Shown here in pieces: positions 35,814 to 45,505 of a DNA stretch of 64,000 bases. The position numbers and the translations under genes are program-made. Where the stretch lies: the NCBI RefSeq assembly GCF_003610805.1, contig NZ_RAPF01000003.1, positions 186,001 through 250,000 of the forward strand, given 5' to 3'. This stretch comes from Altericroceibacterium spongiae. GTDB taxonomy: Bacteria > Pseudomonadota > Alphaproteobacteria > Sphingomonadales > Sphingomonadaceae. Position 1 is the stretch's first letter. Each line of letters begins with the position of its first letter. The notes beneath the pieces were generated by a model that ran no database searches, had not been told where the DNA came from, and was given only the letters and a program-made list of their open reading frames with translations.

Positions 35814-37124
35814 TCAGGCCGGAAAATCTGCCGGCTTTGGCCAGCGTCCTTCGCTGGCGCTCTGTTCGGCCTGCTCGAGTGTCAGGACATCGGCCCAGCC
35901 GCCGGTCTCGTCAGGTGAGGTGTCCCGGTAACGGCGCATTTCCAGCTTGGCGATCTGATTGCGATGCACCTCATCGGGGCCGTCCGCCAGCCGCAAAACG
36001 CGCGCATTGGCAAGCGCCATTGACAGGAAATGATCACCATTGGTGCCGCCGCCACCGAATAGCTGGATGGCCCAGTCGATAACCTGTTGAGCCATGGATG
36101 GTGCCACCACTTTGATAAGGGCGATCTGCTGCCGGGCTGCTTTGTTGCCGACCGTATCCATCATAGAAGCAGCCTGCAATGTCAGCAATCGGGCCTGATC
36201 GATGAGCGCCCGCGACTGGGCGATTCGCTCTCTCGTTACGCTCTGTTCCGCCAATGGCTGGCCGAAGGGCTTGCGAAGCTGCGCACGACGGCACATTCGT
36301 TCGAGTACGCGTTCGGCCAGACCGATCAGACGCATGCAATGATGAATACGACCTGGGCCCAGTCGTCCTTGTGCAATTTCGAAGCCGCGTCCTTCGCCCA
36401 GCAGAATATTCTCCTTGGGTACGCGGACATTTTCGAAGAGCACTTCCGAAGCGCGGTCGGGGACGCCATAAAATCCAAAGACCGGCAAAGCGCGAATAAC
36501 CCGGACTCCGGGGGTGTCGCGGGGGATAAGGATCATGGATTGCCGCCGATAAGGGTCTTCCACTTCGGGTTTGACCCGACCCATAAAGATGATGATCTCG
36601 CAGTTGGGATGGGTGGAGTTGGTAGTGTACCATTTGCGCCCGTTGATAACGTAATCGTCGCCATCGGCTTCGATCTCGCTGGCAATCTGGGTTGCATCGG
36701 AGGAAGCCTGCATAGGTTCTGTCATGGCAAAGGCGGAGCGGATCTCACCATTAAGAAGCGGAGTGAGCCAGCGCTCCTTCTGTTCCTCCGTGCCGTAGCG
36801 CAGGATCGTTTCCATATTGCCGCTGTCGGGAGCGGAGCAATTGAAAACTTCAGGTGCCAGAAAACTGCGGCCCATGATTTCACACAAAGGCGCATATTCG
36901 AAATTGGTGAGGCCGTCCGGCGTTTCCTCGGCCGGCAGAAACAGGTTCCACAGACCGGCCTCGCGCGCGATCGGTTTGAGCCGCTCGATTGTCGGATAAA
37001 TCGCCCATGGCCCCAGCCGATCCGCTTCAAGCAGGAATTCCCGCTCATTGGGATAGATATGCTCGGCCATGAAAGATTCGAGCTGCCCTGCCAGTCGTTC
37101 GGTTCGCTGTGTCGCGTTCAACAT
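35814..37124 (-). CDS. Acyl-CoA dehydrogenase (ACAD10/11-like)
   Basis: A 436-residue FAD-dependent acyl-CoA dehydrogenase. FAD and substrate motifs include [53 protein letters not shown], and [11 protein letters not shown] near the C-terminus. This long branch, with [14 protein letters not shown], is typical of ACAD10/ACAD11-like proteins. A kinase-like gene is divergently encoded next to it, as in ACAD10/11 fusions and in levulinate catabolism, so the true substrate may be a 4-hydroxyacyl-CoA (or its phosphoester) rather than a plain acyl-CoA. ATG 37124 follows GGAGG. Confidence 0.9.
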   Translation of the reverse strand: MLNATQRTERLAGQLESFMAEHIYPNEREFLLEADRLGPWAIYPTIERLKPIAREAGLWNLFLPAEETPDGLTNFEYAPLCEIMGRSFLAPEVFNCSAPDSGNMETILRYGTEEQKERWLTPLLNGEIRSAFAMTEPMQASSDATQIASEIEADGDDYVINGRKWYTTNSTHPNCEIIIFMGRVKPEVEDPYRRQSMILIPRDTPGVRVIRALPVFGFYGVPDRASEVLFENVRVPKENILLGEGRGFEIAQGRLGPGRIHHCMRLIGLAERVLERMCRRAQLRKPFGQPLAEQSVTRERIAQSRALIDQARLLTLQAASMMDTVGNKAARQQIALIKVVAPSMAQQVIDWAIQLFGGGGTNGDHFLSMALANARVLRLADGPDEVHRNQIAKLEMRRYRDTSPDETGGWADVLTLEQAEQSASEGRWPKPADFPA

Positions 37125-37143
37125 ATTGCCTCCAATTTTGATA

Positions 37144-37154
37144 TTGCCCTACAA
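37144..37154. promoter_or_regulatory. FCD-type operator (reverse TTGTAGGGCAA)
   Basis: TTGCCCTACAA on the + strand, 20 bases ahead of the acyl-CoA dehydrogenase start, differs by one base from the sites at 24945 and 29806. Confidence 0.5.
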
Positions 37155-37287
37155 TCGGGGCAGCGAATCTGCAACAGCAACATTCTCTGACACCAGTATT
37201 TTGTTTGGAAAATGACAGATCTTCTGAACGAAATACTGGAAAAAAGCATAAGACTGACCTTGAAAGGCGAAAATAAAGCGATATTGA

Positions 37288-37298
37288 TCGTAGGACGT
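37288..37298. promoter_or_regulatory. FCD-type operator TCGTAGGACGT
   Basis: It shares the GTAGGAC core, 13 bases ahead of the phosphotransferase start codon. With 37144 it brackets the divergent ACAD/kinase promoter region. Confidence 0.5.
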
Positions 37299-37311
37299 TA
37301 TAAGGCATAAA

Positions 37312-38370
37312 ATGATGGAGCGGATGAGAATGGAAGACGCGAATAGCGCCTCGGCCCGAGAGGTTGCTCCGGCCGAACTGGAGCGCTGGCTGGAGGCTGA
37401 GGTCGAAGGTTATCGCGGCCCGGCCATGCTCAGCAAATGCGGTTTTGGGCAGTCCAATCCAACATTCCGCCTGTCATCTCCTTCGGGTCACTATATTTTG
37501 CGCCGCAAGCCTTTGGGGCCTCTTTTGCCCAAGGCGCATGCGATTGAGCGCGAATTTCGCGTATTGCAGGCTCTACAGGGTAGCCCCGTGCCAACGCCGA
37601 AGGTCTATGCCTTATGCGAGGACACGCAGGTTATGGGGGCGGCGTTCTATCTCATGGAGTTTGTCGAGGGGCGGATCTTTTACGATCAGACAATGCCTGA
37701 TCTATCGGCTGATGAGCGGGCCGCGATTTTCGACAATATTAATCAGGCTGTGGTCGATCTCCATCGGGTTGATCCGTCTGATGTCGGCCTGGCGGATTTC
37801 GGTCGTAGTGAAAACTTTGTGCAGCGTCAGATTGCGACCTGGACGAAGCAATATCGTGCGAGCGAAGGCGAACATATTGAAGCGATGGAGCGGCTGATCG
37901 AATGGCTGCCGGCCAACCTTCCGCCCGAACAGTCGGGGCGTATCTTTCATGGCGATCTGCGGATCGATAATATGATCCTGCATCCGACGGAGCCGCGTGT
38001 TATTGCGTTGCTGGATTGGGAATTGTCAACGCTTGGCGACCCGCTTGCCGACCTTGCCTATCATATGATGGTCTGGCGCATTCCGCCCGATCTTTTTCGT
38101 GGCCTTGCCGGGCTGGACTTCAAGCGCATGGGAATTCCTCGGGAAGAAGATTATCTCCGGCTTTATCTCCAGCGTAGCGGTCGCAGTGATATCCCTTGCT
38201 GGAACTTCTATCTCGCCTTCAGCCTGTTCCGTGTAGCGGCGATTTTGCAGGGTGTCTGGAGCCGGGCCCAGAGCGGGCAGGCCAGTGCGACGGATGCCGA
38301 AACAGTGGGCCGCAAGGCCGCTCCCCTTGCGGCGATCGGATGGGATATCGCTCGCGCCGCTACTGCCTGA
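37312..38370 (+). CDS. Phosphotransferase family protein (APH/ACAD10-kinase-like)
   Basis: A 352-residue protein with the aminoglycoside-phosphotransferase/choline-kinase fold. The nucleotide loop region is [14 protein letters not shown], the catalytic loop [14 protein letters not shown] carries Asp and Asn, and the metal-binding Asp is in [18 protein letters not shown]. Proteins of this type paired with acyl-CoA dehydrogenases phosphorylate the hydroxyl of 4-hydroxyacyl-CoA (LvaA in Pseudomonas levulinate use; ACAD10/11 kinase domain in animals). That role is inferred here from the neighbour. The start is ATG 37312; ATGs at 37315, 37324 and 37330 share the frame. It leads an operon with thiolase and hydratase. 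Confidence 0.88.
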   Translation: MMERMRMEDANSASAREVAPAELERWLEAEVEGYRGPAMLSKCGFGQSNPTFRLSSPSGHYILRRKPLGPLLPKAHAIEREFRVLQALQGSPVPTPKVYALCEDTQVMGAAFYLMEFVEGRIFYDQTMPDLSADERAAIFDNINQAVVDLHRVDPSDVGLADFGRSENFVQRQIATWTKQYRASEGEHIEAMERLIEWLPANLPPEQSGRIFHGDLRIDNMILHPTEPRVIALLDWELSTLGDPLADLAYHMMVWRIPPDLFRGLAGLDFKRMGIPREEDYLRLYLQRSGRSDIPCWNFYLAFSLFRVAAILQGVWSRAQSGQASATDAETVGRKAAPLAAIGWDIARAATA

Positions 38371-38380
38371 AAGGATAAGA

Positions 38381-39586
38381 ATGACACGTGAAGCCGTAAT
38401 CGTTTCACTGGCGCGCACGCCGATAGGCAAGGCTTATCGCGGCGCTTTCAATGATACATCCGCCCCCGAGCTGGCCGGCCATGCCATCCGCCACGCGGTG
38501 TCCCGCGCCGGGATCGATGGGGCAGAAGTGGCCGATGTTGTCTTGGGCTGTGCCTTGCAGCAGGGGAGCACCGGCTTCAATGTTGCCCGACAAGGAGCCA
38601 TTCGTGCAGGATTACCGGCTTCGGTGGCTGGCATGAGTGTCGATCGCCAATGTTCGTCAGGCCTGATGGCCACTGCCATCGGTGCGAAGCAGATTATTTG
38701 CGATGCACAGAATATCGTCGTTACGGGCGGTGTAGAATCTATCTCGCTGGTTCAGAACGAGCATATGAACGCGCATCGTACGCAGGATGAATGGATTCTG
38801 GCGAATCGACCCGAACTGTATATGTCGATGCTGGAAACTGCAGAACTCGTTGCTCTGCGTTATGGCGTTACCCGTGAACAACAGGATGCATACGCTCTGC
38901 AATCGCAGCAGCGCACTGCGGCGGCCGTTGCCGGTGGAATTTTCGATCAGGAAATTGTGCCGCTGGAGACTCGCAAACTGGTCGTCCCAAGAGATGGCGG
39001 AGAGCCATATCATGAGACGGTGACTTTGGAGGTGGATGAAGGGCCACGCCCGCAAACCACACTGGCAGACCTTACCCGACTGCGTCCCGCCTTCGCTGGC
39101 GGGCAACAGCTCGATGCCGGACAAAGTGTGACGGCGGGCAATGCCTCGCAGCTTTCAGACGGTGCCGCTGCGCTGGTGCTGATGGAGCGGGCCGAAGCCG
39201 AGCGTCGTAACCTTTCGCCTCTGGGGGCTTATCGCGGCATGGCTGTGGCGGGTTGCGATCCTGATGAAATGGGGATTGGTCCTGTTTTCGCTATTCCTAA
39301 ATTGCTGACGGCGCATGGCCTTGGGATCGATGATATCGGTATCTGGGAACTGAACGAAGCCTTTGCCAGCCAGGTGCTCTACTGCCGGGACAAGCTCGGC
39401 ATTCCTGATGACCGGCTCAACGTGTCGGGCGGCGCGATAGCGGTCGGCCATCCTTATGGGATGAGCGGGGCGCGAATGATTGGTCATGTATTGCTTGAAG
39501 GTGAACGACGTGGCGCGCGATACGGTGTTGTGACTATGTGTGTAGGCGGCGGCATGGGTGCTGCCGGCCTGTTTGAAATATTCTAA
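38381..39586 (+). CDS. Thiolase (acetyl-CoA C-acyltransferase)
   Basis: A 401-residue type II thiolase that cleaves 3-ketoacyl-CoA with CoA to release acetyl-CoA (or propionyl-CoA). The nucleophile Cys is in [12 protein letters not shown] (about residue 89), the His of [20 protein letters not shown] is at about 352, and the second Cys is in [13 protein letters not shown] 38381 follows AAGGATAAG, 10 bases after the kinase gene; the longer open frame overlaps that gene and has no similarity. It is cotranscribed with the kinase and hydratase. Confidence 0.94.
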   Translation: MTREAVIVSLARTPIGKAYRGAFNDTSAPELAGHAIRHAVSRAGIDGAEVADVVLGCALQQGSTGFNVARQGAIRAGLPASVAGMSVDRQCSSGLMATAIGAKQIICDAQNIVVTGGVESISLVQNEHMNAHRTQDEWILANRPELYMSMLETAELVALRYGVTREQQDAYALQSQQRTAAAVAGGIFDQEIVPLETRKLVVPRDGGEPYHETVTLEVDEGPRPQTTLADLTRLRPAFAGGQQLDAGQSVTAGNASQLSDGAAALVLMERAEAERRNLSPLGAYRGMAVAGCDPDEMGIGPVFAIPKLLTAHGLGIDDIGIWELNEAFASQVLYCRDKLGIPDDRLNVSGGAIAVGHPYGMSGARMIGHVLLEGERRGARYGVVTMCVGGGMGAAGLFEIF

Positions 39587-39597
39587 AGGAAATTGGG

Positions 39598-40386
39598 ATG
39601 AGTGGAGTGAAGTCGGAACCGGTACTGTTCGAGCGTAAGGGGCCGCATATTGCGCTTGTCACGATCAATCGTCCCGAAGCGCGCAATGCAGTGAATGGCG
39701 ATGTGGCAGAGGGCATAGAGGCGATTGTCGAAACCGTGGAGGCGGACAGGGATATTCGGGCTGTGATCCTGACCGGAGCCGGCGGAAAGGTGTTTTCTGC
39801 CGGTGCCGATCTCAAGGAAGTCAATGCCGGTAATCTGGACCGGCTGATGCGTCCTGGTTCGGGTTTTGCCGGGCTGGTCTATGCTAGGAGAACCAAGCCA
39901 TGGATCGCAGCGGTGGAAGGGCTGGCTCTGGCGGGTGGCTGCGAACTGGCGCTGGCCTGTGATATGATCGTGGCTTCTGAAGGCGGTGCATTTGGCTTGC
40001 CTGAAGTAATGCGCGGTCTCGCTGCTGGTGCTGGCGGGCTTTACCGTCTGCCGCGTGTGTTGCCGCGTGCAATTGCGATTGAAATGATTGTAACGGCGGA
40101 TCGTCTTTCGTCGGAGCGTGCAGCTGAATTCGGTATGGTCAATCGTGTTGTGCCTGCGGGTGAGACAGTGGCCGCAGCACTCGAAATTGCTGAGAAGATT
40201 GCCGGCAATGCACCGCTGGCCGTCGGGGAAAGCTTGGCCATTATCAAGCAGGCTTATGATCTTTCTGAGCCTGAGCTGGCTGAGCTTAGCTACGAAGCGC
40301 AGGAGCGGCTGAGGCTTACCGAAGATTTTAAGGAAGGGCCGCTGGCCTTCATCGAGAAGCGGGCACCGCGCTGGACGGGCCGGTAA
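39598..40386 (+). CDS. Enoyl-CoA hydratase/isomerase family protein
   Basis: This 262-residue crotonase hydrates trans-2-enoyl-CoA to 3-hydroxyacyl-CoA. The oxyanion-hole regions are FSAGADLKEV and ALAGGCELALACDMIVASEG. The catalytic Glu is in FGLPEVMRGLAAGAGG, where the first catalytic glutamate of the mitochondrial type appears replaced, as in several aromatic-acid crotonases. The C-terminal trimer helices are complete. It lies 11 bases after thiolase and ends the kinase-thiolase-hydratase operon. Confidence 0.92.
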   Translation: MSGVKSEPVLFERKGPHIALVTINRPEARNAVNGDVAEGIEAIVETVEADRDIRAVILTGAGGKVFSAGADLKEVNAGNLDRLMRPGSGFAGLVYARRTKPWIAAVEGLALAGGCELALACDMIVASEGGAFGLPEVMRGLAAGAGGLYRLPRVLPRAIAIEMIVTADRLSSERAAEFGMVNRVVPAGETVAAALEIAEKIAGNAPLAVGESLAIIKQAYDLSEPELAELSYEAQERLRLTEDFKEGPLAFIEKRAPRWTGR

Positions 40387-40452
40387 GAGAATTAGGGCGG
40401 GACGGAGAGAATGGGTGTGACCTTTTCTCTTCGGCCCGCACAAGATAGGCCT

Positions 40453-40469
40453 ATATCGTCCTACGATAT
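40453..40469. promoter_or_regulatory. FCD-type operator, perfect ATATCGT-CCT-ACGATAT
   Basis: A perfect 7-3-7 palindrome whose core TCGTCCTACGA fits TNGTNNNACNA and reads TCGTAGGACGA on the other strand. It is the most symmetrical of the six related sites. Confidence 0.6.
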
Positions 40470-40573
40470 GTAAAATACGGTGAATCGCATCTTTGTACTT
40501 CGGGTGCGCACTCCACAAAATTCTCGTGAAAAAGCGACACATTGCAGTATCTGTGCGTACTTATCGTTTAAAA

Positions 40574-40584
40574 ACGTAGGACAA
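40574..40584. promoter_or_regulatory. FCD-type operator ACGTAGGACAA
   Basis: It shares the GTAGGACAA half with 24945 and 29806. A possible promoter follows (TTGACA at 40600-40605, ATAACA at 40623-40628, 17-base spacer). The gap 40387-40941 holds these sites and a small CCCTG/CAGGG hairpin near 40645; no gene is seen. Confidence 0.5.
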
Positions 40585-40941
40585 TTAATCTAAGAAATAT
40601 TGACATAATATCAGACGATATCATAACATCTGTATCGTCATGAACCCTGTTTGAAGCAGGGGGCGTGACGCAAAAATGAGAACATAATCATTATAGAGAG
40701 AGGAAAGCGGGACATGTCTGAAAAGGCCGGGCGTTTGCATATCCCTTGATAAGGGCGGCCGCAGAAAGGAGGAACGGGTCGGGCTTGAAAAAGTCTGTGT
40801 TACGTTCGTCTTTTCTTTTGAAATCCCGGATTCATACGGTCTCGATTTCCTTACCTCTTCCATTCGCAGTCACGTCATCCGTGATGAAACTGCAAACCCA
40901 AGGTGGCGACACGACACCGGATTGAAGCGGGACAATGCAAG

Positions 40942-42609
40942 ATGAGCGATGCCTTTCCGAACAGGCCCTGGCTTTCCCTTTACACAAAGTTGGCTGACGA
41001 GACGCAGCCGCGGCCAGACAGTGTGCTGGAGTTATTCCGAAAGGCGCTGACGACTGCCCCCGATGCAGTCGCCGTAACTTATTTCGATCACAGCCTGACC
41101 TATCGCGATCTGGATTCGGCCAGCGATGCTTTGGCGAGCTGGTTGCTAAAAAAGGGAATTGCGTTTGAGGACCGCGTCGCACTGATCCTGCAAAATGATC
41201 CACAATTCGTGATTGGCCTGCTGGCGGTTTGGAAAGTGGGCGCACTGCCTGTTCCAATGAATCCGATGTATCGTTCGACCGAACTCAACGGTCTGTTCGG
41301 GGATTGCGCTCCGCGTTTCATTTTTTGCTATGCCGATAATTGCGATAATATTCTGGCTGCAGCAAAAGTGGCGGAGATTTCGCCGAAACTGATTATTTGC
41401 GACCCGAGAAATTTCCAGTCGCGCGACGATGAACGGGTCTTGCCGCCTGTCTGCCCGACCCCGGAAGGGCAGACCGGTTTTGCAGAGGCGCTGGAAGAAG
41501 GGGCAGGGCAGGTCGTTCCCGATTTCCTGCCTGCAGGCGATGCACCGGGTTTATTGCTCTACACATCGGGCACAACGGGCAAACCCAAAGGGGCTTTGCT
41601 GCCGCATTCGGCTATGGCTATCAATGGAGCGCTCTTTTGCAAATGGTGTGCACTGGATAACAGTGTCCGGATCCTTGCCATTGCGCCCCTGTTTCATATT
41701 ACCGGTGTAGTCTGTCATATCGCTACCGCTTTTGCGCAGGGCGGGTCGATTGTGCTGAATTACAGGTTCGAGCCCTATTCCATCCTTGATGCGATCCGAG
41801 CAACGCGACCGACATATACGATCGGAGCCATTACCGCGCTGATCGCGCTGATGAATTTGCCGGATATCACACGGGAAGATTTTGCCAGTTTCGAGAGCAT
41901 CTATTCTGGTGGTGCACCTATTCCGCCCTCGGTGCGCAGCGAATTTTTTGAGCGGCTGGGTAAACTGATTTATACGAGCTTCGGAATGACCGAGTCGACA
42001 TCCGCAACGCATCTGTGCCCGCTGGGCGTAGAAGCGCCGGTCGATCCAGAATCGGGCGCGCTGGCGATCGGCGTGCCTGTTTTTGATACCGATGCGAAAG
42101 TGATCGATGAAGATGGCAATACGGTTCCGCCTGGTGTTGCGGGGGAGTTGTGCGTGAAGGGCCCGCAAGTGATGCTGCGCTACTGGAACAAGCCCGAACA
42201 GACAGCCGAAACGCTGGTCGATGGCTGGTTGCGAACCGGGGATATTGCGGTGATGGATGAGGCGGGCTGGTTCTATCTGGTCGACCGTAAGAAGGATGTG
42301 ATTATCGCTTCAGGCTTCAAGGTCTGGCCGCGTGAAGTGGAAGATGTGCTTTATGCCCATCCTGCAATCCGCGAAGCTGCCGTTGTTGGTGCGCCTGATG
42401 CCTATCGCGGGGAAACTGTAAAAGCTTATGTGTCGCTTAAGGCGAATGTGAAAGTAACGTCTGACGATCTGGTCACGCATTGCCGCGCACGGCTGGCGAG
42501 CTACAAAGCGCCGCGCCTTGTCGAGATCATGGAAGATTTACCTAAAACAGTGACAGGTAAGATCCAGCGCAATGAGTTGCGCCAGTCGGAGACTGAAACG
42601 ACCAGCTGA
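40942..42609 (+). CDS. AMP-dependent acyl-CoA ligase
   Basis: A 555-residue adenylate-forming enzyme that activates a carboxylic acid to its CoA thioester with ATP. The P-loop-like motif LLYTSGTTGKPKGALLPHS is intact, as are YTSFGMTESTSATH, WLRTGDIAVMDEAGWFYLVD and the C-terminal GKIQRNELR with its catalytic lysine. It resembles long-chain or aromatic-acid ligases; substrate choice cannot be read from sequence. ATG 40942 is chosen (MSDAFPNRPW); the frame extends upstream without similarity. It probably feeds the acyl-CoA enzymes encoded upstream. Confidence 0.92.
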   Translation: MSDAFPNRPWLSLYTKLADETQPRPDSVLELFRKALTTAPDAVAVTYFDHSLTYRDLDSASDALASWLLKKGIAFEDRVALILQNDPQFVIGLLAVWKVGALPVPMNPMYRSTELNGLFGDCAPRFIFCYADNCDNILAAAKVAEISPKLIICDPRNFQSRDDERVLPPVCPTPEGQTGFAEALEEGAGQVVPDFLPAGDAPGLLLYTSGTTGKPKGALLPHSAMAINGALFCKWCALDNSVRILAIAPLFHITGVVCHIATAFAQGGSIVLNYRFEPYSILDAIRATRPTYTIGAITALIALMNLPDITREDFASFESIYSGGAPIPPSVRSEFFERLGKLIYTSFGMTESTSATHLCPLGVEAPVDPESGALAIGVPVFDTDAKVIDEDGNTVPPGVAGELCVKGPQVMLRYWNKPEQTAETLVDGWLRTGDIAVMDEAGWFYLVDRKKDVIIASGFKVWPREVEDVLYAHPAIREAAVVGAPDAYRGETVKAYVSLKANVKVTSDDLVTHCRARLASYKAPRLVEIMEDLPKTVTGKIQRNELRQSETETTS

Positions 42610-42624
42610 AGATCTATATAGCAA

Positions 42625-42657
42625 GAGGCCGGACAGTGCGAACTGCCCGGCCTCTTT
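42625..42657. terminator. Bidirectional terminator
   Basis: A 13-bp stem (GAGGCCGGACAGT, one mismatch) with a 4-base GCGA loop is followed by TTTCGG. It sits between the convergent ligase and ferredoxin reductase genes. Confidence 0.8.
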
Positions 42658-42678
42658 CGGGATATCGATAAATGCGCG

Positions 42679-43917
42679 CTAAGCAGTTTCGGTCAGCAAT
42701 GTTTTGAGAGGGGCGGACGTGTCTGCGAGCCGGTCTGTTGGAAGACAGGCGCTTTTTTCGACGAGTTTACGGCCTTGTACATAGTCCTTCATGGCATTGA
42801 CGCAGTCGAGCGCGATGACTTTTCCGTCGCGCAGATAAATAACCGAGAAGCTGCGTGTAGCGGGGTCACCGCGCAGCACTGTCGTGTCATAACCGCGTGA
42901 CAGGCCGACAGTCTGCAGTTTCAGATCATACTGGTTGGACCAAAACCACGGGGTCGCCCGGTAAGGAGCTTCCGTGCCGCAAATCGCTTTTGCGCAGCTC
43001 GTAGCCATATCGGTTGCATTTTGCACGCTTTCCAGGCGGACCCGGTCATGATCCGCATAGATATTGCGATGTGCGGCGCAATCGCCGATGGCATAGACAT
43101 GCGGCAGACTGGTGCGGCAATATTCATCCACTTCCACACCGTTGGATATCCGTGCTCCGGCTTGCATCAGCGGCTCGACCGACGGTGTGATTCCGATCCC
43201 GACAATCACCATGTCGCACGGCAAGATCTCGCCACCGGCCAGCTTGACAGCGCGGACCTTATGACCATCGCCTTCCACACAATCGACCATAGTATCAAGC
43301 CGTAAATCTACCCCATGGGCGCGATGTTCGGCTTCAAAAAAGCGCGACAGATCCTCTCCCGCAACCCTGGCCAGAACCCGATCCAGCGCTTCGAGAAGCG
43401 TGACCTTGCAGCCCAGCTTAGTCAGGCCGGCGGCAGCCTCCAGCCCGATATAACCTCCGCCGATCACCGCCACACGGTTGGCCCCGGCATCGAGTTCGGT
43501 CATGATCCGATCGATATCAGCCTTGTCGCGCACTGCATGCACTCCGGCAAGTTCAGCACCTGCACAGGTCAGGCGGCGCGGGCTCCCTCCGGCCGACCAG
43601 ATCAGATCGCCATAACCCAGCGTATTTCCATTGCCGAGCGTCAGGCGTTGCTCGGTGGGGTCCAGCGCGACCACTTCGGTTTCCAGCAACAGTTCGACTT
43701 GCTTGTTCGCCCAGAATTCCGCGGGGCGGATCATGATGCGTTCGAAAGTCTTGTCCCGCGCGAGATATTCCTTCGACAGAGGCGGACGCTCATAGGGCGG
43801 TAGCGAGTCCCGGCTGATCATGGCGATCGACCCTTCAAAGCCGTTCTGGCGCAATGCGATGGCGGCCTGCGCACCGCCATGACCTGAGCCAACAATCACG
43901 ATATCGAATGTCTGCAT
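42679..43917 (-). CDS. NAD(P)/FAD-dependent ferredoxin reductase
   Basis: This 412-residue flavoprotein moves electrons from NAD(P)H to a ferredoxin. The FAD motif [17 protein letters not shown] is at residues 6-22, the NAD(P)H motif is [17 protein letters not shown], the second FAD motif is [12 protein letters not shown], and a C-terminal reductase domain follows. It matches the PuxA/CamA/BphA4-like family. ATG 43917 follows GAGGA. The 2Fe-2S ferredoxin gene ends 4 bases before it, so the two form an electron chain for a Rieske oxygenase or P450; Rieske oxygenases are the only candidates in this window. Confidence 0.93.
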   Translation of the reverse strand: MQTFDIVIVGSGHGGAQAAIALRQNGFEGSIAMISRDSLPPYERPPLSKEYLARDKTFERIMIRPAEFWANKQVELLLETEVVALDPTEQRLTLGNGNTLGYGDLIWSAGGSPRRLTCAGAELAGVHAVRDKADIDRIMTELDAGANRVAVIGGGYIGLEAAAGLTKLGCKVTLLEALDRVLARVAGEDLSRFFEAEHRAHGVDLRLDTMVDCVEGDGHKVRAVKLAGGEILPCDMVIVGIGITPSVEPLMQAGARISNGVEVDEYCRTSLPHVYAIGDCAAHRNIYADHDRVRLESVQNATDMATSCAKAICGTEAPYRATPWFWSNQYDLKLQTVGLSRGYDTTVLRGDPATRSFSVIYLRDGKVIALDCVNAMKDYVQGRKLVEKSACLPTDRLADTSAPLKTLLTETA

Positions 43918-43921
43918 TGCT

Positions 43922-44239
43922 CTAATCCTCCTCGGCAATTCTGACGCTGAGCCCGTCCAGATTATCGTTCAGCTCTATCTGGCAGGACAGGCGGGAATCG
44001 GTATCGCGATCCTCCGAACTGTCGAGCAGATCGTCTTCATCCTCTCCCATGGGCGGGAGCCGTTCAGCAAAGGCGGGATCGACATGCACATGGCAGGTTG
44101 CGCAGGAACAGCAGCCGCCGCACAGCGCCAGCAATTCGTCTATTCCCGCATCGCGGATCGTTTCCATCAGCGTCCAGCCAGGATGCAGCTCCAACCGATG
44201 TTCCTCGCCCTCACGGGTCGTGACAATGACTTCTCCCAC
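43922..44239 (-). CDS. 2Fe-2S ferredoxin, adrenodoxin/putidaredoxin type
   Basis: A 105-residue cytosolic ferredoxin. The cluster ligands are in [18 protein letters not shown] (C-x5-C-x2-C pattern, with an extra Cys) and [15 protein letters not shown], where the fourth ligand lies. HVHVDP and the acidic EDEDDLLD surface helix are typical of the vertebrate-type ferredoxins that pair with CamA-like reductases. GTG 44239 follows AAGGAA. It is cotranscribed with the reductase. Confidence 0.94.
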   Translation of the reverse strand: MGEVIVTTREGEEHRLELHPGWTLMETIRDAGIDELLALCGGCCSCATCHVHVDPAFAERLPPMGEDEDDLLDSSEDRDTDSRLSCQIELNDNLDGLSVRIAEED

Positions 44240-44632
44240 ACTGTTTTCCTTATTCGTCCATTTATCGTTGCTGTGCTGTGAGCCTGATGGCCGCTCAGGT
44301 GCGGCAAAAATACAAGGGCTACTGATTGTCAGCTTCTGCCATCTGTATCAGTGGATCGAGAGAGTATTCGGCCAGTTCCATGATCTGGCTTCCATATGAC
44401 GATCCAACGTGTTGACGGCGTATGTTTTATCCCGACGGGAAGGCCTTTTGGTTCGGTGTGTCCCAACAGCTTTGTCGTATTTTCATCAATGCCTCAGCAT
44501 GCATTTTCACAGCGTCTCTCCCAACATCATTTTCCCGGCTTTGTCCGGCAAGATTTGCGAACAGCTTATATCCCGGTTCTCACTGGTCGTTTTTGCATCG
44601 CCTGAGTGGTCCGGCAAGGGATCATATCGGTT
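44240..44632. other. Intergenic region between ferredoxin and nadC-like genes
   Basis: I recognise nothing in these 393 bases. Several short open frames exist on the + strand but show no domain, codon bias or ribosome-binding site that supports them. Confidence 0.5.
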
Positions 44633-45505
44633 TCAGGAATAATCCAGGCCAATATCGGCCGCAGGGGCACTTTGGGTGATGCGCCCTACAGAAACGAAAT
44701 TGACGCCCGTTTCAGCTATAGCTCGGATTGTATCCAGTCTTACCCCGCCCGATGCTTCTATCGGAACGCGCCCGGCAACGAGTTGTACAGCCTTGCGAAG
44801 CAGGGTGGGAGACATATTATCGCAGAGCAACCGCTCGGCCCCGGCATCCAGAGCTGGCTCGATCTGGTCTGTCCGATCCACTTCGACTTGAATCTGCAGG
44901 CCTGTTTTTGCCGTGCTGGCGGAGCGAACAGCTTCAGTGATGCCGCCGCAGATGGCGATATGATTATCCTTGATCAGAATACCGTCATCGAGCCGCATGC
45001 GGTGGTTATGTGCCCCCCCGGTCCGGGCAGCGTATTTCTCCAGCACGCGCAAACCGGGAATGGTCTTACGTGTGTCGAGCAAAACACACCCTGTTCCTTC
45101 GATAGCATCCACATATTGCCGCGTGAGTGTGGCGATGCCCGTCAGGTGCTGCAAGCTGTTCAGTGCTGAGCGTTCCGCAGAAAGCATAGGGCGACCCAGC
45201 CCTTTCAGACGAAGGATAGGAGTACCAGCTTTCAGCTTGCTGCCATCTTGTTCTAGCCGCTCGATCTGCACCTGCGGATCGAGATGGCGGAAAAAGGCTT
45301 CAGCCAGCGCGACACCGGCCAGAGTGACAGCTTCGCGGGTTGTTATTGCAGCAGTGAGCCGGGCATCGGCTGGAACCGTGACGACGCTGGTAACATCGCC
45401 GTCACGGCCCAGATCCTCTGCTAGGACATCTGCTACAAACCGACGGAGCTGGTCGGAATCCAGGCCTGCAATGCCATCATTCGAGCGACCATCCGGAACT
45501 GTCAC
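44633..45505 (-). CDS. nadC: Nicotinate-nucleotide diphosphorylase (carboxylating), NadC-like
   Basis: A 290-residue homologue of quinolinate phosphoribosyltransferase, which converts quinolinate (pyridine-2,3-dicarboxylate) and PRPP to nicotinate mononucleotide. Family motifs are complete: SALNSLQHLTGIATLT, LDTRKTIPGLRVLEKYA, GGAHNHRMRLDDGILIKDNH, and IEASGGVRLDTI. It begins with GTG 45505, overlapping the stop of the Rieske oxygenase gene (GTGA), and so belongs to a catabolic operon rather than to a nadAB cluster. Either it supplies NAD as usual or it acts on an aromatic 1,2-diacid analogue; this is open. Confidence 0.9.
   Translation of the reverse strand: MTVPDGRSNDGIAGLDSDQLRRFVADVLAEDLGRDGDVTSVVTVPADARLTAAITTREAVTLAGVALAEAFFRHLDPQVQIERLEQDGSKLKAGTPILRLKGLGRPMLSAERSALNSLQHLTGIATLTRQYVDAIEGTGCVLLDTRKTIPGLRVLEKYAARTGGAHNHRMRLDDGILIKDNHIAICGGITEAVRSASTAKTGLQIQVEVDRTDQIEPALDAGAERLLCDNMSPTLLRKAVQLVAGRVPIEASGGVRLDTIRAIAETGVNFVSVGRITQSAPAADIGLDYS

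Noticed and set aside
36087-37190. Long + strand open frame antisense to the acyl-CoA dehydrogenase gene
   Set aside because: The reverse strand encodes a complete ACAD with all motifs; this frame has none.
40621-40863. Reverse-strand open frame of 80 codons before the acyl-CoA ligase
   Set aside because: It lies in the ligase leader with composition like intergenic DNA and shows no family features.
44396-44679. Cluster of overlapping short + strand open frames
   Set aside because: No similarity, no ribosome-binding site, and three frames open equally, as in non-coding DNA.
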